From positions 251,001 to 315,000 of the forward strand of contig CP021371.1 of the NCBI GenBank assembly GCA_002600635.1: a stretch of 64,000 nucleotides of DNA, written 5' to 3'. The notes under the pieces were generated by a model. It was not told the origin of the DNA. It saw only the letters and a program-made list of their open reading frames with translations, and did no database searches. This document shows, in pieces, positions 42,423 through 52,797 of the stretch (position 1 is the first letter of the stretch; each line of letters begins with the position of its first letter). Position numbers and translations under genes: made by a program. Source of the DNA: Rhizobium sp. ACO-34A (GTDB lineage: Bacteria > Pseudomonadota > Alphaproteobacteria > Rhizobiales > Rhizobiaceae).

Positions 42423-44270
42423 ATGGGATTGGCTTTCCTGAGGACGGGTATTCTTGCGCTGGCCGCGGCGACCTTTGTACCGCAGGCGCTGCAGGCGCAG
42501 GAGCCCGAATGGCGCCACGCACTCGCCGTCATCGAGGCGCCGAAATATCCGAAGGATTTTCCCCGATTCAACTATGTCAATCCCGATGCGCCCAAGGCCG
42601 GTGACCTGAGGCTTTCCGCCGACGGCACCTTCGACACCTTCAATCCCGTGCTCGACAAGGGCGAGCTCGCCGCCGGCCTGACGCCGCGTGCTTCGCTGGT
42701 CACCGAGACGCTGCTGAAGCCTTCGATGGACGAGGTCGATGCGGTCTACGGCCTGCTTGCCGAAGCTATTTCCTATCCGGATGATTATGCCTGGGCGAAG
42801 TTCCGCCTGCGGCCCGAAGCGAAATGGGCGGATGGCCAGCCGGTCACGCCCGAGGACGTCGTCTTCAGCTTCGACAGGTTCAAGGATCTCAATCCGAAAT
42901 ATGCCAGCTATTACCAGCATGTGCTGAAGGCGGAAAAGACCGGCGAACGCGAGGTCACCTTCACCTTCGACGAGGAGAACAATCGCGAACTGCCCGTCAT
43001 CGTCGGCGAACTCGATATTGTCCCGATGCACTGGTGGACGGCGAACGGCCCGGACGGCAAGCCGCGCGACATTTCAAAGACGACACTGGAGCCGGTTCTG
43101 GGCTCGGGGCCTTATCGCATCGCGTCGTTTTCTCCGGGTTCGACGATCCGTTACGAGCTTCGCGACGACTATTGGGGCAAGGATCTCAACGTCAACATCG
43201 GCTACAATAACTTCCGTAGCCAGACCTACACCTATTTCGCCGATCTCGATGTCGAGTTCGAGGCCTTCCGGTCCGGCAATGTCGATTACTGGGCGGAAAA
43301 CTCCGCCATGCGCTGGGCGCGTTCCTATGATTTTCCGGCCGCTTCGGATGGTCGCGTCAAGCGAGAGGTGCTGGACAACGAATACAAGACATCGGGCGTT
43401 CTTGTCGGCTTCATCCCCAACATGCGCCGCGACAAGTTCAAGGATCCGCGTGTCCGCAAGGCTCTGAACTATGCCTTCGATTTCGAAGAGTTGAACCGCA
43501 CGATCTTCTTCGGCCAGTACCAGCGCATCGACAGCTATTTCTACGGTTCCGAACTGGCATCGAAGGGACTTCCCGAGGGCAAGGAGCTGGAAATCCTGAA
43601 GGGGCTCGGCGATGGCGTGCCGCCTGAAGTCTTCACCGCCGAGTACAAGAACCCGGTGTCGGGCGATCCGGCAAAACTGCGCGACAATCTCCGTACCGCC
43701 GTCCAGCTCTTCCGCGAGGCCGGCTACGAGATCAAGGGCGGCCGGATGACCGATACGAAGACCGGAACGCCGCTTTCCTTCGAAATCCTGCTGAACGGCC
43801 CGACCATCGAGAGGGTGGCGCTGCCGTTTGCCGACAATCTGAAGAAGATCGGCGTCACGGTATCGGTCCGCACCGTCGATGCCTCGCAATATACCAACCG
43901 CGTCCGCAGCTTCGATTATGACATGATCTATCTCGGCTGGGCGCAGAGCCTCAATCCGGGCAACGAGCAGAAGAACTACTGGGGAACCCAGTCGGTCGGG
44001 CAGGAAGGCTCGCAGAACTATGCCGGCATTTCCAGCCCGGCCATCGACACGCTCATCAACCAGATCATCTTCGCCAAGGATCGAGATACCCTGATCCCGA
44101 CGGTCAAGGCGCTTGATCGCCTGTTACTCGCGGGAAGCTATACCGTGCCCTCCTACACCATGCGCTCATCGCGCATCGCCTATTGGGACAAGTTCGAGCG
44201 TCCCGCGGAACTGCCGGAATACGCGATCGGCTTTCCCTCCATCTGGTGGGCCAAGGGGGCTGCGAAGTAG
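42423..44270 (+). CDS. yejA: Oligopeptide ABC transporter, periplasmic binding protein YejA
   Basis: 615 aa, SBP family 5. A signal peptide (MGLAFLRTGILALAAATF, cleavage near ALQA) precedes the binding domain, with KYPKDFPRFNYVNPDAPKAG as in the YejA/microcin C importer branch, and DWxxN-like signature segments (VTFTFDEENNRELPVIV, LGSGPYRIASFSPG). GGGGTGA six bases upstream supports the ATG at 42423; a GTG at 42414 is possible. It delivers peptides to YejBEF. yejB follows after 151 bp with no obvious gene. Confidence 0.92.
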   Translation: MGLAFLRTGILALAAATFVPQALQAQEPEWRHALAVIEAPKYPKDFPRFNYVNPDAPKAGDLRLSADGTFDTFNPVLDKGELAAGLTPRASLVTETLLKPSMDEVDAVYGLLAEAISYPDDYAWAKFRLRPEAKWADGQPVTPEDVVFSFDRFKDLNPKYASYYQHVLKAEKTGEREVTFTFDEENNRELPVIVGELDIVPMHWWTANGPDGKPRDISKTTLEPVLGSGPYRIASFSPGSTIRYELRDDYWGKDLNVNIGYNNFRSQTYTYFADLDVEFEAFRSGNVDYWAENSAMRWARSYDFPAASDGRVKREVLDNEYKTSGVLVGFIPNMRRDKFKDPRVRKALNYAFDFEELNRTIFFGQYQRIDSYFYGSELASKGLPEGKELEILKGLGDGVPPEVFTAEYKNPVSGDPAKLRDNLRTAVQLFREAGYEIKGGRMTDTKTGTPLSFEILLNGPTIERVALPFADNLKKIGVTVSVRTVDASQYTNRVRSFDYDMIYLGWAQSLNPGNEQKNYWGTQSVGQEGSQNYAGISSPAIDTLINQIIFAKDRDTLIPTVKALDRLLLAGSYTVPSYTMRSSRIAYWDKFERPAELPEYAIGFPSIWWAKGAAK

Positions 44271-44421
44271 GCCATGGGGCTTGCGCGCCACATTTGAGCG
44301 GCTACGAATGAACTCCACGAATCGCATGGGCCGGCAGCGCAGTCTGTCGGCAGAAAAGGACGAACGGATTGATAGCGGGACTTGAGACGGACATCGTGCG
44401 CCACGCGGGAAAGACGGCCTG

Positions 44422-45516
44422 ATGGGTGCCTATATCCTCAGGCGTCTCCTGCTGATGATCCCGACCATCGTCGGGATCATGGGCATTTCCTTCCTCGTCA
44501 TCCAGTTCGCACCGGGCGGTCCGGTCGAGCAGGTGATCGCCCAGCTGACCGGGCAGGGCGATAGCGCCGACCAGCGCCTTTCCGGCGGCGGCGACATGCT
44601 CAACCAGCAGTTCGGCAACGACGAGATGAACGCCAAGTATCGCGGCGCTCAGGGGCTCGACCCGGAACTCATCGCCAAGCTTGAGAAGCAGTTCGGCTTC
44701 GACAAGCCGCCGCTGACCCGCTTCCTCGATATGATGTGGAACTATATCCGCTTCGATTTCGGCGAGAGCTTCTTCCGCAACACCACGGTCATCGATCTGA
44801 TCATCGAGAAGATGCCGGTGTCGATCTCGCTTGGCGTCTGGATCCTGATATTCTCCTACGCGATCTCGATCCCGCTCGGTATCAAGAAGGCGGTCGCGGA
44901 CGGCTCTCCCTTCGATGTCTGGACCTCCGGCGTCATCGTCATCGGCTATGCCGTGCCGAGCTTCCTGTTCGGCATCCTGCTGATCGTGCTGTTCGCCGGT
45001 GGCTCCTTCTTCGACTGGTTCCCGCTGCGTGGCCTCGTCTCAGACAATTTCGCCCAGCTGTCCTGGTGGGAAAAGATCATCGACTACTTCTGGCACCTGA
45101 CCCTGCCGCTGATCGCGTTGTCACTTTCGGCCTTTGCCACGACCACGCTGCTCACCAAGAATTCCTTCATCGACGAGATCAAGAAACAGTATGTCGTGAC
45201 CGCCCGCGCCAAGGGCCTGAACGAGCGGCAGGTGCTCTATGGTCATGTCTTCCGCAACGCCATGCTGATCGTCATCGCCGGCATTCCCGGCGCCTTCATC
45301 TCGGCCTTCTTCACCGGCTCTCTGCTGATCGAGAATATCTTCTCGCTCGATGGTCTCGGCCGGCTCGGCTATCTTTCGGTGGTCAACCGCGATTATCCCG
45401 TCGTCTTTGCCACCCTCTACATCTTCTCTCTGATGGGCCTTGTCGTCGGTCTCGTCTCCGACCTGATCTACACCTGGATCGATCCGCGCATCGATTTCGA
45501 CCGGAGGGATGTCTGA
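44422..45516 (+). CDS. yejB: Oligopeptide ABC transporter permease YejB
   Basis: 364 aa inner-membrane permease of the DppB type. The N-terminal [19 protein letters not shown] helix, a periplasmic loop rich in charged residues (about 45-110), then helices and the coupling EAA loop [21 protein letters not shown], with the C-terminal [20 protein letters not shown] typical of this branch. Nearly abuts yejE, whose ribosome-binding site GGAGGG lies within its last codons. Confidence 0.94.
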   Translation: MGAYILRRLLLMIPTIVGIMGISFLVIQFAPGGPVEQVIAQLTGQGDSADQRLSGGGDMLNQQFGNDEMNAKYRGAQGLDPELIAKLEKQFGFDKPPLTRFLDMMWNYIRFDFGESFFRNTTVIDLIIEKMPVSISLGVWILIFSYAISIPLGIKKAVADGSPFDVWTSGVIVIGYAVPSFLFGILLIVLFAGGSFFDWFPLRGLVSDNFAQLSWWEKIIDYFWHLTLPLIALSLSAFATTTLLTKNSFIDEIKKQYVVTARAKGLNERQVLYGHVFRNAMLIVIAGIPGAFISAFFTGSLLIENIFSLDGLGRLGYLSVVNRDYPVVFATLYIFSLMGLVVGLVSDLIYTWIDPRIDFDRRDV

Positions 45517-45517
45517 C

Positions 45518-46663
45518 ATGTCTTCCGTCGAAACCGCCCGCACCGATGTCGCAACTCCCGTGAAGAAGCCCTGGCTGTCGCCGACCAACGTCCGACGCCT
45601 CGAAAACTTCAAGGCCAATCGCCGCGGCTACTGGTCCTTCTGGCTCTTCATGATCCTCTTCGTCCTGTCGCTGTTTGCCGAATTCATCGCCAACGACCGG
45701 CCGCTGATCGCCTCTTACAAGGGAGAGATCCTCTTCCCCGTAGTGGTCGATTATCCGGAGGAAATGTTCGGCGGCTTCCTTGCCGTCACCGACTACCGGT
45801 CGCCCTTCATCAGCGACGAGATCAACGCCAATGGCTGGATGATCTGGCCGCCGATCCGCTATTCCTACCGCACGGTGAATTCGGACATTCCCCATTCCGC
45901 GCCGACGCCGCCCTTCTGGCTGATGGACAAGGCGGAGCGCTGCTCGGCCTATCCGCTCAAGGATCAGGACCCGAACTGCATTCTCGGCAATCTCAACTGG
46001 CTCGGCACCGACGACCAGGCGCGCGACGTTGCCGCCCGCATGATCTATGGCTTCCGCATCTCGGTCCTGTTCGGCCTCGTGCTGACCATCTGCTCGGCCT
46101 TCGTCGGTGTCACCGCCGGCGCGGTACAGGGCTATTTCGGCGGCTGGACAGACCTTCTGATGCAGCGTTTCATCGAGATCTGGTCTTCGATGCCGGTGCT
46201 TTACATTCTGCTCATCATTGCCGCGATCCTGCCGCCCGGTTTCTTCGTGCTGCTCGGGATCATGCTGCTGTTCTCATGGGTCAGTTTCGTCGGCATCGTG
46301 CGCGCCGAGTTCCTGCGCGCCCGCAATTTCGAATATGTGAATGCCGCCCGCGCCCTCGGGGTCGGCAACTGGACCATCATGTTCCGGCATCTCCTGCCGA
46401 ACGCCATGGTCGCAACCCTCACCTTCCTGCCCTTCATTCTTTCCGGCTCGATCACCACGCTGACCTCGCTCGACTTCTTAGGGTTCGGCATGCCGCCGGG
46501 ATCGCCCTCGCTCGGCGAACTCATCGCCCAGGGCAAGCGCAACCTGCAGGCTCCGTGGCTCGGCCTCACCGCCTTCTTCACCATGTCGATCATGCTGTCG
46601 CTCCTGATCTTCGTCGGAGAAGCCGTGCGTGACGCCTTCGATCCGAGGAAGGCCTTCAGATGA
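45518..46663 (+). CDS. yejE: Oligopeptide ABC transporter permease YejE
   Basis: 381 aa DppC-type permease. The first helix (YWSFWLFMILFVLSLFAEFI) is followed by a long periplasmic segment of about 130 residues, usual for YejE, with LNWLGTDDQARDVAARMIYG leading into the core helices. The EAA loop is NAARALGVGNWTIMFRHLLPNA. Start at 45518 has GGAGGG at ten-base spacing; the ATG at 45509 overlaps that site. The stop lies in ATGA at 46660-46663, the left junction of the toxin-antitoxin insert. Confidence 0.94.
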   Translation: MSSVETARTDVATPVKKPWLSPTNVRRLENFKANRRGYWSFWLFMILFVLSLFAEFIANDRPLIASYKGEILFPVVVDYPEEMFGGFLAVTDYRSPFISDEINANGWMIWPPIRYSYRTVNSDIPHSAPTPPFWLMDKAERCSAYPLKDQDPNCILGNLNWLGTDDQARDVAARMIYGFRISVLFGLVLTICSAFVGVTAGAVQGYFGGWTDLLMQRFIEIWSSMPVLYILLIIAAILPPGFFVLLGIMLLFSWVSFVGIVRAEFLRARNFEYVNAARALGVGNWTIMFRHLLPNAMVATLTFLPFILSGSITTLTSLDFLGFGMPPGSPSLGELIAQGKRNLQAPWLGLTAFFTMSIMLSLLIFVGEAVRDAFDPRKAFR

Positions 46664-46729
46664 GATGCGGTTCGTCTTTCACCCTTTTTATGGCATCATG
46701 CCGCCATTCGTTCAGATAAGGCACCTGTC

Positions 46730-47011
46730 ATGAACAAGATCGTGCGAAATCATTATCCTGTCGAAAACCTGCCCGCAGATCTGCGCGAAGGGCTGGGTGA
46801 AGGCAAGACTGTGCGCGTGGTGGTCGAGATCGAGGGAGAACAGCTAGACGCTCTGCCCGTATCGATGAGGGGCGAGCGTAAGAAGCCTCTGACTGTTGGC
46901 GAGACGCTGAAAATGATTGAGAAGTATCGCCTCCGTAGACCGGTTGATGTCGATATGAAGGAGGCTGTGCAAAGGGTGCGGGAACTTCGGGACGAATGGG
47001 ATGATGAATGA
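46730..47011 (+). CDS. Putative antitoxin of a PIN-domain toxin-antitoxin pair
   Basis: 93 aa, charged and acidic at the C-terminus (RELRDEWDDE). The N-terminal half (NHYPVENLPADLREGLGEGK, then a strand VRVVVEIEG) could form the DNA-binding and dimer part, the C-terminal helices would wrap the toxin. It starts 4 bases before and overlaps the PIN gene, the standard antitoxin-first layout. A short palindrome GGCAT-C-ATGCC at 46692-46702 just upstream is a candidate autoregulatory operator. Codon use and GC are lower than in the flanking yej genes. The antitoxin class is not recognised with certainty. Confidence 0.65.
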   Translation: MNKIVRNHYPVENLPADLREGLGEGKTVRVVVEIEGEQLDALPVSMRGERKKPLTVGETLKMIEKYRLRRPVDVDMKEAVQRVRELRDEWDDE

Positions 47012-47511
47012 AACCCATTAGTCGAATTTATCTCGACACCAACATATTTATCACGCTGATCGAAAAGAGTGATGTAACTCAGAGGCTATTGGTCGATCTA
47101 CTGACCAAGCAACCCCTCGGCGAAAGGCCCCTGTTTGCCACGAGCGAATTGACGCTGTCGGAACTTCTCGTCAAGCCATATAGGCAAAAAGATGAGATGC
47201 TCATGATGCAGTACGACTCTCTCATCTTGAGCAACGAGTGGCTTGATGTTCGGTCGGTGGATCGCGGTGTACTGTATTACGCTTCGGTCCTGAGAGCACA
47301 GCACAATCATCTCAAGCTTCCGGATGCCATTCACTTATCATCCGCAATCGGTCAGGGATGCTCGCATCTGCTGACTAATGATCTCGGAATAAAGGATCAG
47401 TATATCGTTGATCACGAGCGGCATGGTGTTCATGGAGGTCCGGTTTCGGTGTCCGTCATCCGCCCTGACGAGTTTACGCTGACCTCTCTCATCGAAAGCC
47501 TGCCCGCATGA
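47008..47511 (+). CDS. PIN-domain toxin (VapC-like ribonuclease)
   Basis: 167 aa. The four acidic PIN residues are in place: D10 (IYLDTNIF), E52 (LTLSELL), D106 (LPDAIHL) and D125 (LLTNDLG), so the nuclease site looks intact. VapC toxins cleave tRNA or rRNA when freed from antitoxin. Local GC is near 40-45 percent, compared with over 60 percent around it, pointing to acquisition. Its stop codon overlaps the yejF ATG in ATGA, so it now couples to yejF translation. Confidence 0.8.
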   Translation: MKPISRIYLDTNIFITLIEKSDVTQRLLVDLLTKQPLGERPLFATSELTLSELLVKPYRQKDEMLMMQYDSLILSNEWLDVRSVDRGVLYYASVLRAQHNHLKLPDAIHLSSAIGQGCSHLLTNDLGIKDQYIVDHERHGVHGGPVSVSVIRPDEFTLTSLIESLPA

Positions 47512-49136
47512 CCGCTCCGCTTCTTTCCGTCCGCGACCTTTCCGTCGCTTTCCATCAGGGCGGCAAGGAAACCCTTGCCGTCGACCGCGTCTCCTTCGAC
47601 ATTGCCCCGGGTGAGGTCGTGGCGCTGGTCGGGGAATCCGGTTCGGGCAAGTCCGTCTCGGCGAATTCCGTGCTGCGCCTTCTGCCTTATCCGGCGGCGA
47701 GCCATCCTTCGGGAGAGATTCTGTTCGAAGGCCGTGATCTTCTCAAGTTGCCCGAGGCGGAACTTCGCCATGTCCGCGGCAATGACGTGACGATGATCTT
47801 TCAGGAGCCGATGACCTCGCTCAATCCGCTCCACTCCATCGAGAAGCAGATCGGCGAGATCCTCGAGCTGCATCAGGCGATGAGCGGACCTGCGGCGCGC
47901 GAACGGACGCTGGAGCTTCTGCGGCAGGTCGGCATCCGTGAGCCGGAAAAGCGCCTATCCGCCTATCCTCACGAATTGTCCGGCGGCCAGCGCCAGCGCG
48001 TGATGATTGCCATGGCGCTCGCCAACCGGCCGAAACTGCTGATCGCCGATGAGCCGACCACCGCGCTCGATGTGACCGTGCAGGCGCAGATCCTGGCGCT
48101 TCTGCGCGAGTTGAAGGCCGATCACGGCATGTCCATGCTGTTCATCACCCACGACCTCGGTATCGTGCGCAAGTTTGCCGACCGGGTCTGCGTCATGACC
48201 AGGGGCCGGATCGTCGAAAGCGGGCCGGTGGAAGAGATCTTCACCCATCCGCAGCACGACTATACGAAGAAGCTGCTCGCCTCCGAGCCGCGCGGCGAGC
48301 CGCCGGCGCTCGACGAGACGAAGCCGGTGGTGATGAAGGGCGACGACATTCGCGTCTGGTTCCCGATCAAGGCCGGCTTCCTGCGCAAGGTGGTCGATCA
48401 TGTGAAGGCCGTCGATGGCGTCGATATGGTGCTGCGCGCCGGCCAGACGCTCGGTGTCGTCGGCGAATCCGGTTCCGGCAAGACGACGCTTGGTCTGGCG
48501 CTTGCCCGTCTCATCTCGTCGAAGGGTCGCATCAGCTTCATCGGGCAGGAAATCGACGGGTTTTCCTATAGCGAGATGCGCCCCCTGCGCGACCGCCTGC
48601 AGATCGTCTTTCAGGATCCCTACGGCTCGCTTAGCCCCCGCATGTCGGTGGGCGAGATCATTGCGGAAGGCCTGAAGGTCCACGAAAGCGCGCTATCGGC
48701 CGACGAGCGCGATGCCCGCGTCTGCTGGGCGCTGGAAGAGGTCGGCCTCGACACGGCGACCCGCTGGCGTTACCCGCACGAGTTTTCCGGCGGCCAGCGG
48801 CAACGCATCGCCATTGCCCGCGCCATGGTGCTGAAACCCCGCTTCGTCATGCTCGACGAACCGACCTCGGCGCTCGACATGACGGTGCAGGCCCAGGTGG
48901 TCGACCTGTTGCGCGACCTGCAGCAGAAGCATGATCTCGCCTATCTCTTCATCAGCCACGACCTGCGCGTGGTGAAGGCGCTTGCCAACGAGGTGATCGT
49001 CATGCGCGCCGGCAAGGTGGTGGAGCAGGGGCCATCGAGTTCGATCTTCTCCGCGCCGAAGGAAGACTATACCCGCGCCCTGATGGCCGCCGCCTTCAAC
49101 CTCGAGGCCGTCGAGATCGGCGGCGTCAGCCAGTAA
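47508..49136 (+). CDS. yejF: Oligopeptide ABC transporter ATPase YejF (two nucleotide-binding domains)
   Basis: 542 aa tandem ATPase. Each half has a full set: Walker [13 protein letters not shown] and [12 protein letters not shown], signatures [15 protein letters not shown] and [15 protein letters not shown], and Walker [14 protein letters not shown] and [13 protein letters not shown]. It powers YejABE peptide import, a route also used by microcin C-like peptides. Normally it follows yejE directly; here it follows the PIN toxin gene with a 4-base overlap. Confidence 0.95.
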   Translation: MTAPLLSVRDLSVAFHQGGKETLAVDRVSFDIAPGEVVALVGESGSGKSVSANSVLRLLPYPAASHPSGEILFEGRDLLKLPEAELRHVRGNDVTMIFQEPMTSLNPLHSIEKQIGEILELHQAMSGPAARERTLELLRQVGIREPEKRLSAYPHELSGGQRQRVMIAMALANRPKLLIADEPTTALDVTVQAQILALLRELKADHGMSMLFITHDLGIVRKFADRVCVMTRGRIVESGPVEEIFTHPQHDYTKKLLASEPRGEPPALDETKPVVMKGDDIRVWFPIKAGFLRKVVDHVKAVDGVDMVLRAGQTLGVVGESGSGKTTLGLALARLISSKGRISFIGQEIDGFSYSEMRPLRDRLQIVFQDPYGSLSPRMSVGEIIAEGLKVHESALSADERDARVCWALEEVGLDTATRWRYPHEFSGGQRQRIAIARAMVLKPRFVMLDEPTSALDMTVQAQVVDLLRDLQQKHDLAYLFISHDLRVVKALANEVIVMRAGKVVEQGPSSSIFSAPKEDYTRALMAAAFNLEAVEIGGVSQ

Positions 49137-49161
49137 CATCCCGCTTACGGAAAGAGTGACC

Positions 49162-50124
49162 ATGTCCGACAAGAGCCCCGTCGTCATCGACCTGAAGTTC
49201 GACCGCGAAAGTGTCGTCGCAGGCTTGAAGAACGCCTTTCCCGGCCGTGAGATCATCGACATGGCGTTGCCGGAAAATGCCGGCCGCGATCTTTCCGGCA
49301 GCGCCTATGCCGTCGTCTGGAAGCCGGATCCGGCGCTGTTTTCCCGCATGCCGGACCTCAAGGTCATCTTTTCCGGCGGCGCCGGCGTCGACCATATCCT
49401 GACGGCTTACGAACTGCCCGATGTGCCGATCGTCCGCTTCGTCGATCGCAGTCTGACCGACCGCATGAGCGAGTGGGTTGTGCTGCAATGCCTCACGCAC
49501 CTGCGCAGGTCGCTCGCTTATGCGCGCCAGCAGAAGAACCATGAATGGCGCGAACTCGATCCGCAGCCCGAAGCCTGCGACGTGACCGTCGGCGTCATGG
49601 GCCTCGGCGTTCTCGGCCAGGATGCCGTCCGCAAGCTCAAGGTCATGGGCTTCGAGGTCGTCGGTTGGTCGCGCAGTATGAAGTCGATCGAGGGCGTCGA
49701 GACCTTCGACGAGACGGGGCTCGATGCCTTCCTCGCCAGGACCGATATTCTCGTTGGTCTTTTGCCGCTGACCGAGGAGACGCGCGGCATCTACAACGCC
49801 TCGCTGTTTTCCAAACTGCGTCAGGACGGCGCGTTGGAAAAGCCCGTCTTCCTCAATGCCGGCCGCGGCGGCAGCCAGGTCGAGGCGGATATCGTCTCGG
49901 CGCTTGAAGGCGGTGTCCTCGGCGCGGCCTCGCTCGACGTTTTCGAGAAGGAGCCACTCGCGCCGGAAAGCCCGCTCTGGGATTTCGAAAACGTCATCGT
50001 CACCCCCCATGCGGCTGCTTCCTCCGATGTCAGGGCGCTTTTCCGCCATGCCGACAGGCAGATGACGCGTCTGGAGGGCGGCGAGTCCCTGCAGCATGTC
50101 GTCGATCGCGCGGCTGGCTATTAA
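49162..50124 (+). CDS. 2-hydroxyacid dehydrogenase (glyoxylate/hydroxypyruvate reductase A-like)
   Basis: 320 aa. The Rossmann motif MGLGVLGQDAVRKL is at about residues 153-166, NAGRGGSQVEADIV carries the substrate arginine region, DVFEKEPLAPESPLW the glutamate and VTPHAAASSDV the catalytic histidine. The short N-terminal domain and SGGAGVDHIL fit the GhrA branch. GGAAAG lies about 7 bases before the ATG at 49162. 25 bp after yejF, possibly read through from that operon. Substrate not certain. Confidence 0.88.
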   Translation: MSDKSPVVIDLKFDRESVVAGLKNAFPGREIIDMALPENAGRDLSGSAYAVVWKPDPALFSRMPDLKVIFSGGAGVDHILTAYELPDVPIVRFVDRSLTDRMSEWVVLQCLTHLRRSLAYARQQKNHEWRELDPQPEACDVTVGVMGLGVLGQDAVRKLKVMGFEVVGWSRSMKSIEGVETFDETGLDAFLARTDILVGLLPLTEETRGIYNASLFSKLRQDGALEKPVFLNAGRGGSQVEADIVSALEGGVLGAASLDVFEKEPLAPESPLWDFENVIVTPHAAASSDVRALFRHADRQMTRLEGGESLQHVVDRAAGY

Positions 50125-50218
50125 GCCGATAGGCGGAACCATATCCGAAGCCTCTTCGTTTCCCTGTTATCCGTTGGCGACATCGGGTCGCCAGCACACT
50201 GAAACAGGGAGATGTTCC

Positions 50219-50488
50219 ATGGATCCGCGTTCAGACACCCCTGACCCCGATCTGCAACCGGGTTACGGGAAACCGAAGCAGGAAACATTGTCCGCAACCA
50301 AGGCGAGGCAGGGTCTTCTCGGTAAACCGGTGCTCATCATTTTGCTTGCGGGCCTGATCCTCGCGCTGCTGGTGTGGATACCGACCGAATGGTGGGGCAG
50401 CGCCACGGCACCGGAAAACCAGTCCAACCAGCCGACGCAGCAGGAAGCGGCCCCACCGCCGGTCCCGAGCAATCCGCCGCAACAGTAG
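50219..50488 (+). CDS. Small single-pass membrane protein with Pro-rich tail
   Basis: 89 aa. A charged N-terminal 37 residues, one helix (PVLIILLAGLILALLVWIP), then a Gln/Pro/Asn-rich periplasmic tail (TAPENQSNQPTQQEAAPPPV). GGGAG precedes the ATG. No family recognised; function unknown. It stands alone between the dehydrogenase and pncB. Confidence 0.7.
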   Translation: MDPRSDTPDPDLQPGYGKPKQETLSATKARQGLLGKPVLIILLAGLILALLVWIPTEWWGSATAPENQSNQPTQQEAAPPPVPSNPPQQ

Positions 50489-50608
50489 TCCTACGGGGAT
50501 ATGGACTTTGTGAACCGAATTTCTGATAAGTGACGCGTGAAGCGGTCGGACTAGTCCCGGTCGCCGAAAGCGGTCGCAGCCGACCGCGGTTTGCAGGACT
50601 GTCCGCCG

Positions 50609-51913
50609 ATGACCAAGACCGATATCGCGACACGGGTTTTCAATCACACCTGGAAGCTTGACCCGATCATCCGCAGCCTGATCGACACCGATTTCTACAA
50701 GCTCTTGATGCTGCAGATGATCTGGAAGCTCTATCCGGACGTGAATGCAACCTTCAGCCTGATCAACCGCACGACGACGGTTCGGCTTGCCGAGGAAATC
50801 GATGAGGCCGAACTGCGCGACCAGCTGGATTACGCTCGTTCGCTGCGGCTTACCAAGAAGGAGGCGATCTGGCTCGCCGGTAACACCTTCTACGGTCGCG
50901 CCCAGATCTTCGAGCCGGAATTCCTGACCTGGCTCGCCAATTTCCAGCTTCCTGAATATGAGCTGTCGAAGAAGGATGGCCAGTTCAACCTGCATTTCCA
51001 TGGCAAGTGGATGGAAACCACGATGTGGGAGATCCCCGCGCTTGCCATCATCAACGAAATGCGTTCGCGCGCCGTATCGAAGTCCTTAGGGCTTTTCACG
51101 CTGGATGTGCTCTATGCCCGCGCCAAGGCCAAGATGTGGTCTAAGGTCGAGCGCCTTCGCGAGTTGCCGGGCCTCAGGATCTCCGACTTCGGCACGCGTC
51201 GCCGGCACAGCTTCCTCTGGCAGCGCTGGTGCGTCGAAGCGCTGAAGGAAGGTGTCGGCCCGGCCTTTACCGGCACCAGCAACGTGCTGCTCGCGATGGA
51301 TTCGGATCTTGAGGCTGTCGGCACCAATGCCCATGAACTGCCGATGGTGACGGCCGCTCTCGCGCGCAACGACGAGGAGCTGGCGGCGGCGAACTACAAG
51401 GTCATGCAGGACTGGAACCGTCTCTATGGCGGCAACCTGCTGATCGTGCTGCCGGATACTTATGGCACCGCAGCCTTCCTGCGCAACGCGCCGGATTGGG
51501 TCGCCGACTGGACCGGTTTCCGTCCCGACAGTGCCCCGCCGATCGAGGGTGGCGAAAAGATCATCGAATGGTGGAAGCAGAAGGGGCGCGATCCCCGGCA
51601 AAAGCTGCTGATCTTCTCCGACGGACTCGATGTCGATGCGATCATCGATACCTACCGGCATTTCGAGGGGCGCGTGCGCATGAGCTTCGGCTGGGGCACC
51701 AACCTCACCAACGACTTCGCCGGTTGCGCGCCGCGCGAGATCGAGGGCCTGAAGCCGATTTCGCTGGTCTGCAAGGTGAGCGATGCGAACGGCCGTCCCG
51801 CGGTAAAGCTGTCCGACAATCCGCGCAAGGCGACCGGCGATCCGGCCGAGGTGGAACGTTACCTGAAGTTCTTCGGCTCGGACGATCGCGTCGAGCAGGT
51901 CGTGCTCGTCTGA
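50609..51913 (+). CDS. pncB: Nicotinate phosphoribosyltransferase
   Basis: 434 aa, the NAD salvage enzyme joining nicotinate to PRPP, with ATP hydrolysis and a phosphohistidine. Start [10 protein letters not shown], then the typical [37 protein letters not shown] carries the catalytic histidine, [10 protein letters not shown] the phosphate site and [11 protein letters not shown] the C-terminal glycine-rich loop. An upstream ATG at 50591 is less likely. Single gene. Confidence 0.95.
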   Translation: MTKTDIATRVFNHTWKLDPIIRSLIDTDFYKLLMLQMIWKLYPDVNATFSLINRTTTVRLAEEIDEAELRDQLDYARSLRLTKKEAIWLAGNTFYGRAQIFEPEFLTWLANFQLPEYELSKKDGQFNLHFHGKWMETTMWEIPALAIINEMRSRAVSKSLGLFTLDVLYARAKAKMWSKVERLRELPGLRISDFGTRRRHSFLWQRWCVEALKEGVGPAFTGTSNVLLAMDSDLEAVGTNAHELPMVTAALARNDEELAAANYKVMQDWNRLYGGNLLIVLPDTYGTAAFLRNAPDWVADWTGFRPDSAPPIEGGEKIIEWWKQKGRDPRQKLLIFSDGLDVDAIIDTYRHFEGRVRMSFGWGTNLTNDFAGCAPREIEGLKPISLVCKVSDANGRPAVKLSDNPRKATGDPAEVERYLKFFGSDDRVEQVVLV

Positions 51914-52060
51914 CGTCCGCTGCGGAACCGAAGCCCGGTTCTTGCGATCCGTCGGCTTGTCTGTAAGCTGTTGGTCAAATAATCCGCCGCGCCCGGGGAG
52001 AGGCCCCGGGGGAGGACGTGGGGGAACGCGTGGCCATATCGCTTCAGGGAGGAAGACATC

Positions 52061-52534
52061 ATGGACATGAACGGCACCGAACGGATCGACGCTCCGGTCG
52101 AAACGGTCTGGCGGGCATTGAACGACCCGGCCATCCTGCGTCAGGCGATACCCGGTTGCGAGGAGCTGGAAAAGACCTCCGATACGGACCTGATGGCAAA
52201 GGTCGTTCTGAAGATCGGACCGATCAAGGCGAAGTTCGAGGGCGCCGTGGAGCTGCAGAACCTCAACCCGCCGCGTTCCTACACCATCTCTGGCGAGGGC
52301 AAGGGCGGTATTGCCGGTTTTGCCAAAGGCGGTGCCGATGTCTCGCTGGCGGCTGATGGACCGGATGCCACGATTTTGAGTTACGCGGTCAAGGCCGAGG
52401 TTGGAGGCAAGATCGCCCAGCTCGGTTCCCGCCTGATCGATTCCACCGCAAAAAAGCTTGCCGGGCAGTTCTTCTCGAAATTCGCGGAGCTGGTGACCGC
52501 GGGTCCCGGCGAGGCGGTCAGCGCTTCCGCATGA
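52061..52534 (+). CDS. CoxG-like SRPBCC protein (carbon monoxide dehydrogenase subunit G family)
   Basis: 157 aa. The opening GTERIDAPVETVWRALNDPAILRQAIPGCEEL is the hallmark of the CoxG/CO dehydrogenase G family, a START-like lipid or quinone-binding fold; GEGKGGIAGFAKGGADVSL and LGSRLIDSTAKKLAGQFF follow. No cox structural genes are nearby, so CO oxidation is not implied; in such cases the partner is unknown. The preceding 147 bp hold C/G-rich inverted repeats but no gene. Confidence 0.85.
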   Translation: MDMNGTERIDAPVETVWRALNDPAILRQAIPGCEELEKTSDTDLMAKVVLKIGPIKAKFEGAVELQNLNPPRSYTISGEGKGGIAGFAKGGADVSLAADGPDATILSYAVKAEVGGKIAQLGSRLIDSTAKKLAGQFFSKFAELVTAGPGEAVSASA

Positions 52535-52623
52535 ATGCGGCGGCATCCCGTCTGAAAGCCTTGCGCAAGCCACTGGGGCGACAGTGGCTTGAAGCCGAAA
52601 ATGTGATTCGGCGCGTATAGGAT

Positions 52624-52788
52624 ATGAAAATGACGAACGATCCCGATCACTTCTTCGAGCAGCAGGATGTAGCGCTGCAGATGCTCATTGTTGAAAACAA
52701 GGGCGATGAATTGACCGATATCCTCGTCGATGCCCTGCGCGACGCCCTTGCCCTCCTGCAGAGCGAGCAGGACCCTACGGTCCACTGA
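52624..52788 (+). CDS. Small acidic protein, function unknown
   Basis: 54 aa starting MKMTNDPDHFFEQQDVALQM, rich in Asp/Glu/Leu and predicted all-helical, with no membrane segment. It lies 89 bp after coxG, beyond a hairpin AAGCCACT/AGTGGCTT. Third-position GC is high, as in neighbouring genes, which favours a real gene, but there is no strong ribosome-binding site. An opposite-strand frame covering it has poor composition. I do not recognise a family. Confidence 0.5.
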   Translation: MKMTNDPDHFFEQQDVALQMLIVENKGDELTDILVDALRDALALLQSEQDPTVH

Positions 52789-52797
52789 CGGGGATCA

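Noticed and set aside
44271..44421. Small gene between yejA and yejB (25-codon frame near 44308)
   Set aside because: No ribosome-binding site, no hydrophobic or structured segment; likely only leader sequence for yejB.
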